From NCBI RefSeq assembly GCF_022829345.1, contig NZ_JAKSXV010000119.1:1-40500 (forward strand): a stretch of DNA of 40,500 nucleotides, read 5' to 3'. The translations under genes and the position numbers were made by a program. The notes below the pieces were generated by a model. It did not search any database. It was not told where the DNA came from and saw nothing but the letters and a program-made list of their open reading frames with translations. Every line of letters starts with the position of its first letter. Position 1 is the stretch's first letter. Origin of the DNA: Methylobacterium sp. J-090. GTDB taxonomy: Bacteria; Pseudomonadota; Alphaproteobacteria; Rhizobiales; Beijerinckiaceae. Of the stretch, positions 16,210-25,092 are shown piece after piece.

Positions 16210-18813
16210 ATGACCAGCCCTGCCCGCCCCGCCCCGCCCGAGCGCTACAACGCCAAGGAGACCGAGCCGCGCTGGCAGCAGGCCTGGAGCGAGGCCGGCA
16301 TTTACGCCACGAAGAACGACGACGCCCGGCCGAAATACTACGTGCTGGAGATGTTCCCCTACCCGTCCGGGCGCATCCACATGGGGCACGTGCGCAACTA
16401 CGCCATGGGCGACGTGGTGGCGCGCTACAAGCGCGCCCGCGGCTTCAACGTGCTGCACCCCATGGGCTGGGACGCCTTCGGCCTGCCGGCGGAGAACGCC
16501 GCCATGGAGCGCAAGGTCAACCCGCGCGAGTGGACCTACGCCAACATCGCCACCATGCGCGGCCAGCTCCAATCCATGGGCCTGTCCCTCGACTGGAGCC
16601 GCGAGATCGCGACCTGCGATCCCGACTACTACAAGCACCAGCAGCGCATGTTCCTCGACTTCCTCGGGCGTGGGCTGGTGACGCGCCGCACGGCAAAAGT
16701 GAACTGGGACCCCGTGGACCACACGGTGCTGGCCAACGAGCAGGTCATCGACGGGCGCGGCTGGCGCTCGGGCGCCCTGGTGGAACAGCGCGAGCTGACC
16801 CAGTGGTTCTTCAAGATCACCGACTTCGCGCAGGACCTCTACGACGCCCTCGACGGCCTCGAGCGCTGGCCGGAAAAAGTTCGGGTGATGCAGAAGAACT
16901 GGATCGGCCGATCCGAGGGGCTGGAGGTCCGGTTCGCCGTGGACGCCCCTCCCCCCGGTGTGGCGCCGGAGGTGAAGGTCTACACCACCCGCCCCGACAC
17001 CCTGTTCGGCGCGAAGTTCTTGGCGATCGCGGCCGATCACCCCATCGCGGCGGCGCTCGCGCCCGCGCGCCCCGAACTCCAGACCTTCATCGAGGAATGC
17101 CGCCGCACCGGCACGGCCCAGGCGGCCATCGACACGGCGGAAAAGCTCGGGTTCGATACGGGATTGCGGGTGCGCCATCCCCTCGACCCATCGTGGCTGC
17201 TGCCGGTCTACGTCGCGAACTTCGTGCTGATGGAGTACGGCACCGGCGCCGTGTTCGGCTGCCCGGCCCACGACCAGCGCGATCTGGATTTTTCCAACAA
17301 GTACGGCCTCGGCAACACCCCCGTGGTCTGCCCCGAGGAGCAGGACGCGAAGAGCTTCGTCGTCACCGACACGGCCTATGACGGCGACGGGCGGATGATC
17401 AATTCGCGCTTCCTCGACGACATGACCACGGACGAGGCGTTCGATGCGGTGGCGAACCGCCTCGAATCCGAGACCCTGTCGGGCGCCCCTGTCGCAGCGC
17501 GAAAGGTGCAGTTCCGCCTGCGCGACTGGGGTGTGTCGCGCCAGCGCTACTGGGGCTGTCCGATCCCGATCATCCATTGCGACGCCTGCGGCCCCGTGCC
17601 GGTGCCCGTGGCCGACCTGCCGGTGAAACTGCCCGACGACGTCTCGTTCGACGTGCCCGGCAACCCGCTCGAGCGCGATCACGCCTGGCGCAACGTCCCC
17701 TGCCCCACCTGCGGGAAGCCGGCGCGGCGCGAGACCGACACCATGGACACCTTCGTGGATTCGTCCTGGTACTACGCCCGCTTCACCGCACCGTGGCTCC
17801 AGGACGCGCCGACCGACCGCGCGGCCGTCGATCAGTGGCTCGCCGTGGATCAGTATATCGGCGGCATCGAGCACGCGATCCTGCACTTGCTCTACGCGCG
17901 CTTCTTCATGCGGGCGATGCAGGCGACGGGCTGGTCCGGCGTGTCCGAGCCCTTCGACGGGTTGTTCACGCAGGGCATGGTGGTCCACGAGACCTACAAG
18001 GATGCGGCCGGGGCCTGGGTCCAGCCGGCGGAGATCCGCATCGCCGCCGAGTCCGGCGAGCGCCAGGCGTTCCACGTGAAAACCGGTGCGCCGGTGAGCA
18101 TCGGCGCCATCGAGAAGATGTCGAAGTCGAAGAAGAACGTCGTCGATCCCGACGACATCATCGCGAGCTACGGCGCCGACACCGCCCGCTGGTTCATGCT
18201 CTCCGACTCGCCGCCGGAGCGCGACGTGATCTGGACCGAGGACGGCGTCCAGGGCGCCGCCCGCTTCGTGCAGCGGGTCTGGCGCCTCGTCTCCCTCGCG
18301 GCCCAGGCGGATGGCACCGCCGGCGCCCCTGATGCCGCCCTGCGCAAGGCCGCGCACAAGGCCCTGGCCGCCGTCGAGGAGGATGTCGAGCGCCTGCGCT
18401 TCAACCGCTGCGTCGCGCACATCTACACCCTCGCCAACGCCCTCGACGAGGCCCTGCGCGGCGGCGTCGATGCGGGGGCGGCGCGTGAAGCCGCCGGCAT
18501 CCTGACCCAGCTCGTCGCGCCGATGATGCCGCATCTCGCCGAGGAATGCTGGCGGGCGCTCGGCCGCGACGGCCTCGCCGCGCAGGCCGCCTGGCCGGTG
18601 GTGGACCGCGCCCTGCTGGTCGAGGATACGATCACCCTCCCGGTCCAGCTCAACGGCAAGAAGCGCGCGGACGTCACCGTCCCGCGCGACGCCGACAAGG
18701 CCGAGGTCGAGCGCCTCACCCTCGCGGACGACGCCGTGCAGAAGGCTCTGGAGGGCCGCGCCCCGAAGAAGGTGATCGTGGTGCCGGGCCGGATCGTCAA
18801 TCTGGTTGTATAG
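16210..18813 (+). CDS. leuS: Leucyl-tRNA synthetase
   Basis: LeuS charges tRNA-Leu with leucine in the cytosol and edits mischarged products. The 867-residue protein has the class I signature HIGH-type motif in PYPSGRIHMGHVRNY (about residues 50-64) and the KMSKS motif in EKMSKSKKNVVDPDD (about residues 635-649). The CP1 editing domain includes TTRPDTLFGAKF, with the conserved Thr-rich stretch. The zinc-like segment CDACGP...CPTCGK and the leucine-specific GIEHAILHLLYARFF are also present, and a C-terminal tRNA-binding domain ends at VNLVV. It starts the leuS-lptE-holA series, a conserved alphaproteobacterial order converging on parB. Confidence 0.97.
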   Translation: MTSPARPAPPERYNAKETEPRWQQAWSEAGIYATKNDDARPKYYVLEMFPYPSGRIHMGHVRNYAMGDVVARYKRARGFNVLHPMGWDAFGLPAENAAMERKVNPREWTYANIATMRGQLQSMGLSLDWSREIATCDPDYYKHQQRMFLDFLGRGLVTRRTAKVNWDPVDHTVLANEQVIDGRGWRSGALVEQRELTQWFFKITDFAQDLYDALDGLERWPEKVRVMQKNWIGRSEGLEVRFAVDAPPPGVAPEVKVYTTRPDTLFGAKFLAIAADHPIAAALAPARPELQTFIEECRRTGTAQAAIDTAEKLGFDTGLRVRHPLDPSWLLPVYVANFVLMEYGTGAVFGCPAHDQRDLDFSNKYGLGNTPVVCPEEQDAKSFVVTDTAYDGDGRMINSRFLDDMTTDEAFDAVANRLESETLSGAPVAARKVQFRLRDWGVSRQRYWGCPIPIIHCDACGPVPVPVADLPVKLPDDVSFDVPGNPLERDHAWRNVPCPTCGKPARRETDTMDTFVDSSWYYARFTAPWLQDAPTDRAAVDQWLAVDQYIGGIEHAILHLLYARFFMRAMQATGWSGVSEPFDGLFTQGMVVHETYKDAAGAWVQPAEIRIAAESGERQAFHVKTGAPVSIGAIEKMSKSKKNVVDPDDIIASYGADTARWFMLSDSPPERDVIWTEDGVQGAARFVQRVWRLVSLAAQADGTAGAPDAALRKAAHKALAAVEEDVERLRFNRCVAHIYTLANALDEALRGGVDAGAAREAAGILTQLVAPMMPHLAEECWRALGRDGLAAQAAWPVVDRALLVEDTITLPVQLNGKKRADVTVPRDADKAEVERLTLADDAVQKALEGRAPKKVIVVPGRIVNLVV

Positions 18814-18971
18814 GGCATCGGCCCGACAGGGAATTGCCGGCTTTCGGACAAGGACGATGCGCGCGGTCACGATCCGGCCGGAGACGAAGCGTAAACCGTC
18901 CGGCAATTAAGGTGACGGCGGGCATGGGTTCGCCGTACACAGCGAAGCTGAGCAATCGGGACGGCGGCGGC

Positions 18972-19532
18972 ATGATGCGTTTGGCGATTCGGACGGAGCG
19001 GAACGGCCTCGCGCGCCGGGCGGTGCGGGCGGCGCTCGTGTGCGCCCTCGGCCTCAACCTCTCCGCCTGTTTCCGACCCCTCTACGGCCCGACGGCGTCG
19101 GGCGAGCCGATGGCGGCCCTGCTCGCCTCGGTGCAGGTGGACGACGTCAGCATGGCCCAGGGCCAGGAGCGCATCGGGCATTACCTGCGCAGCGAACTCA
19201 TCTTCGATCTCGACGGTTCGGGCCAGCCCTCGACCAAGCGCTACCGCCTGAAGATGCAGGGCAGCGAGACAGTGCAGACCCCCATCGTCTCGTCCCAGAC
19301 CGGGCGCGCCGAGGCCGGCACCATCATCGCCAACGTGAAATACTCCCTGGAGAACCTCGACGGCACCAAGATCATCAGCGAGGGCGTCGCCACCTCGACG
19401 GCGACCTACGACCGCTCGGTGCAGCGCTTCGCCTCGCTGCGCGCCGCCCGCGACGCCGAGATCCGCCTCGCCAAGACCCTGGCCGAGCAGATCAAGACCC
19501 GCATCGCCTCCGTGCTGGTGACGAAGCCCTGA
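18972..19532 (+). CDS. lptE: LPS-assembly lipoprotein LptE
   Basis: LptE is the outer-membrane lipoprotein that plugs LptD and delivers lipopolysaccharide to the cell surface. The 186-residue precursor starts at ATG 18972. It has a basic N-terminus, a hydrophobic stretch and a lipobox LSAC with the lipidated Cys at residue 33, followed by FRPLYG, the standard start of the alphaproteobacterial LptE (DUF-type) domain. Position between leuS and holA is the strongest evidence, as this order is conserved; overall sequence similarity in LptE is low. The stop is 19 bp before the holA start, so the two are almost certainly co-transcribed. An upstream in-frame start was rejected because it would separate the signal from the N-terminus. 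Confidence 0.88.
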   Translation: MMRLAIRTERNGLARRAVRAALVCALGLNLSACFRPLYGPTASGEPMAALLASVQVDDVSMAQGQERIGHYLRSELIFDLDGSGQPSTKRYRLKMQGSETVQTPIVSSQTGRAEAGTIIANVKYSLENLDGTKIISEGVATSTATYDRSVQRFASLRAARDAEIRLAKTLAEQIKTRIASVLVTKP

Positions 19533-19551
19533 CCGGGACCGAGGCTCCGCG

Positions 19552-20580
19552 ATGACCGCCGTCAAGGCCGGCGACGTCGAGGCGCTGATCCGGCGCGGGC
19601 CGGACCCGCGCATCGCGGTCCTGCTGCTCTACGGACCGGACACCGGCCTCGTGTTCGAACGGGCCAAGCGCCTCGCCGAGGCCTTCGTGTCCGATCCGGG
19701 CGACCCGTTCGCCATGGTCAAGATCGACGGCGATACCCTGGCGCAGGATGCCGGCCGCCTCGTCGACGAGGCCGGCACCGTCGGCCTGTTCGGCGGCAAC
19801 CGCACGATCTGGGTACGGGCGGGCAGCCGCAACTACGCGCCCGCCGTCGAGGCCGCCCTGAAGGCCGAGATCACCCAGGCCCGCATCGTGGTCGAGGCAG
19901 GCGATCTCGCCAAGACAGCCCCCCTGCGCACCCTTTGCGAAAAATCGCCGAAAGCCCTCGCGATCCCGTGCTACCCCGACGACGAGCGCGCGCTCGGCGA
20001 CCTCATCGAGCGAACCCTGCAGGAGCAGGGCCTGCGCATCGCCCGCGAGGCCCGCGACGTACTCGCCACCAGTCTCGGGGGCGATCGCGGCGCCAGCCTG
20101 TCGGAGATCGAGAAGCTCGCCCTCTACGCCCGCGGCCAGGACACGGTGAGTCTCGACGATGTCGAGGCGGTGGTGAGCGACGTCGCCGCCAGCGTCCTCA
20201 ACACCCTCATCGACGCGGCCTTCTCCGGCCGCAGCGCCGACGTCGAGCGCGACTACCGGCGCTTTCGCCACGAGGGCATGGACCCGTCGGTGATGCTCGG
20301 GTCGGCCCTGCGCCACGCCCTGACGCTCCTGAGCACGCGCCTGGCCGGGGAGGGGCAGAGCGCCAGTCTGATGGTCGGCAATTGGCGCGGCCTGCATTTC
20401 CGCCGCAAGGCCACGGTGGAGACCCAGCTCGCGCGCTGGACGCCCCCCGCCCTCCGGCACGCGATCCAGCTGCTGCAGGAGGCGGTGCTGGCCTGCCGCC
20501 GCTCACCGCCCGACCTTGCCCACGCCAACGCGTCGAGCGCGCTTCTGCGGATCGCCTCGGAAGCCGCGCGGCGGCGCTGA
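19552..20580 (+). CDS. holA: DNA polymerase III subunit delta
   Basis: HolA is the delta subunit of the clamp loader, opening the beta sliding clamp for loading on DNA. The 342-residue length fits. The N-terminal domain shows LLLYGPDTGLVFERAK (a Walker-like but non-catalytic loop, as in all delta subunits), LFGGNRTIWVR and the middle domain GGDRGASLSEIEKLALYA. VSDVAASVLNTLIDAAFSG and the C-terminal collar with LARWTPPALRHAIQLLQEAVLACRR follow. It ends the leuS-lptE-holA operon and converges on parB across a perfect hairpin. Confidence 0.93.
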   Translation: MTAVKAGDVEALIRRGPDPRIAVLLLYGPDTGLVFERAKRLAEAFVSDPGDPFAMVKIDGDTLAQDAGRLVDEAGTVGLFGGNRTIWVRAGSRNYAPAVEAALKAEITQARIVVEAGDLAKTAPLRTLCEKSPKALAIPCYPDDERALGDLIERTLQEQGLRIAREARDVLATSLGGDRGASLSEIEKLALYARGQDTVSLDDVEAVVSDVAASVLNTLIDAAFSGRSADVERDYRRFRHEGMDPSVMLGSALRHALTLLSTRLAGEGQSASLMVGNWRGLHFRRKATVETQLARWTPPALRHAIQLLQEAVLACRRSPPDLAHANASSALLRIASEAARRR

Positions 20581-20593
20581 CTGAGTGGGCGCC

Positions 20594-20618
20594 TTCCCCG
20601 TCCTGTGCGGACGGGGAA
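20594..20618. terminator. Bidirectional terminator between holA and parB
   Basis: TTCCCCGTCC and GGACGGGGAA form a perfect 10-bp stem with a 5-nt loop exactly between the two convergent stops. The T-run is short on both strands, but placement supports a shared terminator. Confidence 0.7.
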
Positions 20619-20623
20619 TCGTC

Positions 20624-21520
20624 TCAACCCTGCGGAGCGACCTTCAGCAACCGGCACAGCCCATCGAGTTCCTCGGCCGTCTCGTAGCGGATGCGGATCT
20701 CCCCCGTGCCGGCGGTCTTCGTCTTGAAGGAGACGGGCATGCCGAGGGCTTTGCCCATGGCCTGTTCGAGGGAGCGCAGGGTGGCGTCCTTGTCGGCGCC
20801 GCGCCGGGGCCGGCCGGGGCGGGGGGCGTCGCCGTCCGGGACCTCGGCGGAGGCGAGGGCCTCGACCTCGCGCACGGACATCCCCTCCTCGACGATCCGG
20901 CGGGCGACGGATTCCGGGTCCTTCACCGCCAGGAGGGCGCGGGCATGCCCCGCGGTGATCTCCCCGGCGACGACACGATCCTGAATCGCGGGCGAGAGCT
21001 GGAGCAGGCGCAGGGTGTTGGCCAGATGGCTGCGGCTCTTGCCGATGATCTCGGCCAACTCGCTCTGGTTGTACTGGAACTCGCTCATCAGCCGCTCGTA
21101 GCCGGCGGCCTCCTCGATGGCGTTGAGGTCCGTGCGCTGCACGTTCTCCAGGATGGCGAATTCGAGCGAGGTGCGGTCGTCGATCTCGACGGTCACCACC
21201 GGCACCTCGGTCAGGCCGGCGCGCTGGGCCGCGCGCCAGCGGCGCTCGCCGGCGACGATCTCGAAGGTGTCGGGCACGCCCGACAGGGCCCGCACGACGA
21301 TGGGCTGGATGATGCCCCGCACCTTGATGGACGCGGCGAGTTCTTCGAGGTCCGCCTCGCTGAAGCGGCGGCGCGGGTTGCGCGGGTTCGGCCGCAGGAA
21401 TTCCACCGCCACCTTGCGCTGGGCCTGGGATTTGTTCGCGTCGGCACCCTCGTCGCCGAAATCACCGATCAGGGCCGCGAGACCGCGCCCGAGCCGGGGC
21501 CGCACCACATCATCCGCCAT
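20624..21520 (-). CDS. parB: Chromosome-partitioning protein ParB
   Basis: ParB binds parS sites, uses CTP to clamp and slide along DNA, and works with ParA to move replicated origins apart. The 298-residue protein starts with RPRLGRGLAALIGD, the usual ParA-contact N-terminus. It has the ParB/Srx domain with GERRWRA and ENVQRTDLN (CTP-binding region), the helix-turn-helix GKSRSHLANTLRLLQL, and a C-terminal dimerisation domain ending RYETAEELDGLCRLL. ATG 21520 was preferred because homology begins there; two further ATGs lie 9-12 codons upstream. It follows parA on the same strand, with 123 bp between, and a perfect parS site sits 2.4 kb away in rsmG. Confidence 0.95.
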   Translation of the reverse strand: MADDVVRPRLGRGLAALIGDFGDEGADANKSQAQRKVAVEFLRPNPRNPRRRFSEADLEELAASIKVRGIIQPIVVRALSGVPDTFEIVAGERRWRAAQRAGLTEVPVVTVEIDDRTSLEFAILENVQRTDLNAIEEAAGYERLMSEFQYNQSELAEIIGKSRSHLANTLRLLQLSPAIQDRVVAGEITAGHARALLAVKDPESVARRIVEEGMSVREVEALASAEVPDGDAPRPGRPRRGADKDATLRSLEQAMGKALGMPVSFKTKTAGTGEIRIRYETAEELDGLCRLLKVAPQG

Positions 21521-21643
21521 CGCCACCCGCTCGACCTCGTTACGCATTGCACTCATGGTTTGTTCAGTGTCTCTCGCAAAACTCCCGCTGAGCCGTGACG
21601 CTGAAGGCGAGAACCGGCCGTGGTCGGAAGTTTTGTGAGCACT

Positions 21644-22510
21644 CTAAGCCGCGACGGGCAGGCGCCCCTCGCGCTGGATGATCTCGGAGGCGAGGCGCAG
21701 ATAGGCCTGGCTGCCGGCACATTTGAGATCGTAGAGCAGCACCGGCTTGCCGTGGGACGGGGCTTCCGACACGCGCACGTTGCGCGGGATCATGGTCTCG
21801 TAGACCTTGTCGCCCATGAAGCTGCGCACATCCGCCACCACCTGGGCCGAGAGGTTGTTGCGCGGGTCGAACATCGTCAGGACGATGCCCTGGATGGTCA
21901 GGCGCGCGTTCAGGGCGCCCCGCACCTGCTCCACCGTGCGCAGGAGCTGGCTCAGACCCTCAAGGGCGAAGAACTCGCATTGCAGAGGCACCAGCACCGC
22001 GTCCGCCGCCGCGAGCGCGTTGATGGTGAGCAGGTTGAGGGAGGGCGGGCAATCGATGAGAATGTAGGTCACGCCCTGCGTCGCCCCGCTCTGGCCGACG
22101 CCCTTGAGGACGTTGCGCAGGCGATGCGCCCGGTCCGGGGCCGTCGCCATCTCCATCTCCAGCCCGAGCAGGTCCATGGTCGAGGGCGCGACCATGAGGC
22201 GGGGCACGGCGGTCTGCACGCAGGCGGCGCCGAGTTCGGCCTCGCCCGCCAGCACATGATACGTCGAGACCTTGCGCTGACGCCGATCGACGCCGAGGCC
22301 GGTGGAGGCGTTGCCCTGGGGATCGAGGTCGATCACCAGCACCGACTCGCCGATGGCGGCCAGAGCCGTGCCAAGGTTGATCGCCGTGGTGGTCTTGCCG
22401 ACGCCGCCCTTCTGGTTGGCGAGGGCGAGAATGCGCAGGGGCCGGTCCGGTTTTCCATCCGAAGGGACTTTGCCGCCGGACGACATGTCAGTGAGGGGAG
22501 CGCTGGTCAT
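21644..22510 (-). CDS. parA: Chromosome-partitioning ATPase ParA
   Basis: ParA is the Walker-type ATPase that, with ParB, segregates chromosome origins. The 288-residue protein has a deviant Walker A KGGVGKTTTAINL (about residues 34-46), the switch region VIDLDPQGNASTGLG, DCPPSLNLL, and the C-terminal PRNVRVSEAPSHGKPVLLYD typical of Soj/ParA. An N-terminal leader of about 25 polar residues precedes the P-loop. Its ATG overlaps the rsmG stop as ATGA, so translation is probably coupled to rsmG. It belongs to the mnmE-mnmG-rsmG-parA-parB series conserved in alphaproteobacteria near the replication origin. Confidence 0.96.
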   Translation of the reverse strand: MTSAPLTDMSSGGKVPSDGKPDRPLRILALANQKGGVGKTTTAINLGTALAAIGESVLVIDLDPQGNASTGLGVDRRQRKVSTYHVLAGEAELGAACVQTAVPRLMVAPSTMDLLGLEMEMATAPDRAHRLRNVLKGVGQSGATQGVTYILIDCPPSLNLLTINALAAADAVLVPLQCEFFALEGLSQLLRTVEQVRGALNARLTIQGIVLTMFDPRNNLSAQVVADVRSFMGDKVYETMIPRNVRVSEAPSHGKPVLLYDLKCAGSQAYLRLASEIIQREGRLPVAA

Positions 22511-23145
22511 GAATCCACGCGGGAGAGGGCCGTGACGCGGACGATCCGCGCGTCAGAATCGGTACGGCTCGGCACAAGATCGTAAACGAATCTCCACCGT
22601 TGTGCCGCCTCGGTCAATTCGGATTGCACGTCACGCCCCTTGGGAAACAGCGCGACGGTGCCGGTTTTCAACAGAGGCTCGGTCCAGGCCAGGAGCTGGG
22701 TGAGGGGAGCGAGCGCCCTGGCGCAGACGACCTCGACCCTCGTACGGGCCGCGATCGCGTCCTCGATTCGGGCATTGTGGACCTGGGCCGGCGCTTCGGT
22801 CAGGCGCGCCGTCTCCAGGAGGAACGCGCATTTGCGCGCGTTGCTCTCGATGAGATCGACCTGAAAGCCCGGACGCTCGTGCCCGGCCAGGGCCAGGATC
22901 AGGCCGGGAATTCCGGCACCCGAGCCCAGGTCGAGCCAGCGCGTGGCGTTGGGCGCCAGAGCGATCAGCTGCAGCGCATCGGCGATATGCCGGGTCCAGA
23001 CCTCTCCGAGGGTCGCGGGGCCGACAAGGTTCTTGACGGTCTGCCAGCGCCGGAGCTGCGCCACGTACAGATCGAGGCGGGTCGCTGTTTCACGTGAAAC
23101 ACCGGCCTCGGCGAGGACGCGCTCGCGCCCGGGCTCAGCCGGCAT
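22507..23145 (-). CDS. rsmG: 16S rRNA (guanine527-N7)-methyltransferase
   Basis: RsmG (GidB) methylates G527 of 16S rRNA with S-adenosylmethionine. The 212-residue length is normal. The SAM-binding motif I is LDLGSGAGIPGLILAL, with DLIESNARKCAFLL for the acidic motif and VVCARALAPL for the catalytic region. TVKNLVGPATLGEVWTRHIADALQL is the standard N-terminal signature. ATG 23145 gives an 11-bp overlap with the end of mnmG; the upstream in-frame GTG/ATG are less likely. The stop overlaps the parA start. The 5' coding part contains a perfect parS palindrome, which translates as the in-frame codons around GVSRETA. Confidence 0.95.
   Translation of the reverse strand: MPAEPGRERVLAEAGVSRETATRLDLYVAQLRRWQTVKNLVGPATLGEVWTRHIADALQLIALAPNATRWLDLGSGAGIPGLILALAGHERPGFQVDLIESNARKCAFLLETARLTEAPAQVHNARIEDAIAARTRVEVVCARALAPLTQLLAWTEPLLKTGTVALFPKGRDVQSELTEAAQRWRFVYDLVPSRTDSDARIVRVTALSRVDS
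23086..23101. promoter_or_regulatory. parS centromere site inside rsmG
   Basis: TGTTTCACGTGAAACA, a perfect 16-bp palindrome identical to the canonical bacterial parS, lies in the first 60 bases of rsmG. ParB is encoded about 1.6 kb away. An origin-proximal position for the window follows. Confidence 0.95.
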
Positions 23146-25018
23146 GGGTACCCACCGAACGGTCGCCGCGGCGGGCATGGGCGGCGAGCAGGGTCAGGGC
23201 CGCCGGGGTCACGCCTTCGATCCGCGCGGCCTGGCCCAGGGTTCCGGGGCGCACGGTCTCGAACTTGCTGCGCATCTCGTTCGAGAGGCCGGGGATCGCA
23301 CCGTAGTCGAGCCGGATCGGCAGCGCGACGGCCTCGTCCCGGCGGAACGCGGCGATGTCGGCCTGCTGGCGGTCGAGGTAGACCGCGTAGGTGGCATCGG
23401 TCTGAAGCCGCTCCGCGATCCGATCCGGCACCTCCAAGAGATCCGGCCACACGGCCGCGAGGCGGTTCCAGTCGATATCCGGGTAGGACAGGAGCTGGAA
23501 CGCGGAGCGGCGGATGCCGTCCTGATTGAGCGGGATGCCATGGGCGGCCGCCTGGTTCGGTGTCAGGCTCAAGCCGTCGAGGCGTGCCCGCGCCGCCTGA
23601 AGTGTGCCCTGGGACCGGGCGAAATGATTGGCCCGGTGGGTCCCGACGCAGCCCAGGGCCGCACCGCGCGGCGTCAGGCGTTCGTCGGCGTTGTCGACAC
23701 GCAGGGACAGGCGATATTCGGACCGCGAGGTGAACATGCGGTAGGGCTCGCTCACCCCGTGGGTGACGAGGTCGTCGATCATCACGCCGAGGTAGGATTC
23801 GGCCCGGTCGAACACCGCCAGGGGCGACCCGCCGGCGAGGCGCGCCGCGTTGAGGCCGGCGACGAGGCCCTGCCCCGCCGCCTCCTCGTAGCCGGTGGTG
23901 CCGTTGATCTGCCCGGCGAGGAACAGGCCGGGCAGGCGGCGGGTCTGGAGCGTGGCGTCGAGCTCGCGCGGATCGACGTAATCGTACTCAATGGCGTAGC
24001 CCGGCCGCACGATGCTGGCCCGCTCCAGGCCGGGGATCAGGGCGATCACAGCGCGCTGCACCGCCTCCGGCAGCGCCGTGGAAATGCCGTTGGGATAGAC
24101 CGTCGGGTCGTCGAGTCCCTCGGGTTCGAGGAAGATCTGGTGGCCCTCGCGGTCGCCGAACCGCACCACCTTGTCCTCGATGGACGGGCAGTAGCGCGGG
24201 CCGCGACTGGCGATGCCGCCGGAATACATCGGCGAGCGATGGAGGTTCGTGCGGATCAGGTCGTGAACCGCCGGGGTGGTGCGTGTAATGCCGCACCGGA
24301 TCTGAGGGGTGGTGATCCGATCCGTCAGGGTGGAGAACGGGACGGGATCGCTGTCGGCCGATTGCATCTCGAGGCCGGACCAGTCGATGGTGCGCCCGTC
24401 CAAGCGCGCCGGGGTCCCGGTCTTGAGGCGGCCGAGGCCGAAGCCGTTGCGGTCGAGGGTCTCGGCGAGACCGACGGACGGACCTTCGCCGACGCGGCCG
24501 GCGGGCGTGCGGATCTCGCCGATATGGATGAGGCCGCGCAGGAAGGTGCCGGTGGTCAGCACCACGGCACCGCAGGGGAGGGCGCGTCCGTCCGCCAGGA
24601 CCACGCCGGTGACGCGCCCCAGCTCGACGGTGAGATCGGCGACCTCGCCCTCGATCACCGTGAGGTTCGCGGTCTCGGCGATGGCCGCCTGCATGGCGGC
24701 GGCGTAGAGCTTGCGGTCGGCCTGCGTCCGCGGACCGCGCACGGCCGGCCCTTTGCGGCGATTGAGCAGACGGAACTGGATGCCGGCCGCGTCGGCGACC
24801 CGGCCCATGAGGCCGTCGAGGGCATCGACCTCGCGCACGAGATGGCCCTTGCCGAGGCCGCCGATGGCCGGGTTGCAGGACAGGGCGCCGATGGTGGCGG
24901 CCTTGTGCGTCACCAGGGCCGTGCGGGCACCGAAACGCGCGGCCGCCGCCGCGGCCTCTGTACCGGCATGGCCGCCGCCGACGACGATGACGTCATAGGG
25001 CGAAGGGGAATGGGACAT
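23135..25018 (-). CDS. mnmG: tRNA uridine-5-carboxymethylaminomethyl modification enzyme, FAD subunit
   Basis: MnmG (GidA) works with MnmE to put the carboxymethylaminomethyl group on U34 of certain tRNAs. The 627-residue protein begins with the FAD-binding GGGHAGTEAA (about residues 13-22) and contains GPAVRGPRTQADRKLYA, GTFLRGLIHIG and the conserved RCGITRTTPAVHD. GPRYCPSIEDK, GYAIEYDY and FLAGQINGTTGYEEAA follow, with the C-terminal MnmE- and tRNA-binding domain. ATG 25018 is the start used. The order mnmE-mnmG-rsmG is conserved. It overlaps rsmG by 11 bp and is 74 bp downstream of mnmE, with a parS-like site in that gap. Confidence 0.97.
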   Translation of the reverse strand: MSHSPSPYDVIVVGGGHAGTEAAAAAARFGARTALVTHKAATIGALSCNPAIGGLGKGHLVREVDALDGLMGRVADAAGIQFRLLNRRKGPAVRGPRTQADRKLYAAAMQAAIAETANLTVIEGEVADLTVELGRVTGVVLADGRALPCGAVVLTTGTFLRGLIHIGEIRTPAGRVGEGPSVGLAETLDRNGFGLGRLKTGTPARLDGRTIDWSGLEMQSADSDPVPFSTLTDRITTPQIRCGITRTTPAVHDLIRTNLHRSPMYSGGIASRGPRYCPSIEDKVVRFGDREGHQIFLEPEGLDDPTVYPNGISTALPEAVQRAVIALIPGLERASIVRPGYAIEYDYVDPRELDATLQTRRLPGLFLAGQINGTTGYEEAAGQGLVAGLNAARLAGGSPLAVFDRAESYLGVMIDDLVTHGVSEPYRMFTSRSEYRLSLRVDNADERLTPRGAALGCVGTHRANHFARSQGTLQAARARLDGLSLTPNQAAAHGIPLNQDGIRRSAFQLLSYPDIDWNRLAAVWPDLLEVPDRIAERLQTDATYAVYLDRQQADIAAFRRDEAVALPIRLDYGAIPGLSNEMRSKFETVRPGTLGQAARIEGVTPAALTLLAAHARRGDRSVGTHAG

Positions 25019-25066
25019 GGCGTTGGAGTACGCGTGCAGGCGTGGCAGCGTCAACGCGTCTCGCGG

Positions 25067-25082
25067 TTTTTCACGTGAAACC
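25067..25082. promoter_or_regulatory. Near-match parS site between mnmG and mnmE
   Basis: TTTTTCACGTGAAACC matches the 16-bp parS consensus at 14 positions, with the TTCACGTGAA core intact. It lies in the short gap between mnmE and mnmG, about 2 kb from the perfect site. Clusters of parS sites near parAB are common, so it may be functional. Confidence 0.65.
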
Positions 25083-25092
25083 GCGCGCCTGT

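Noticed and set aside
16063..18906. Very long open frame (about 947 codons) antisense to leuS, and similar long antisense frames over the ppc-like, rho, hisS and glcD genes
   Set aside because: These are high-GC shadow frames: no start context, no domain, and low-complexity Arg/Pro/Gly/His composition. The opposite strand carries clearly recognised proteins.
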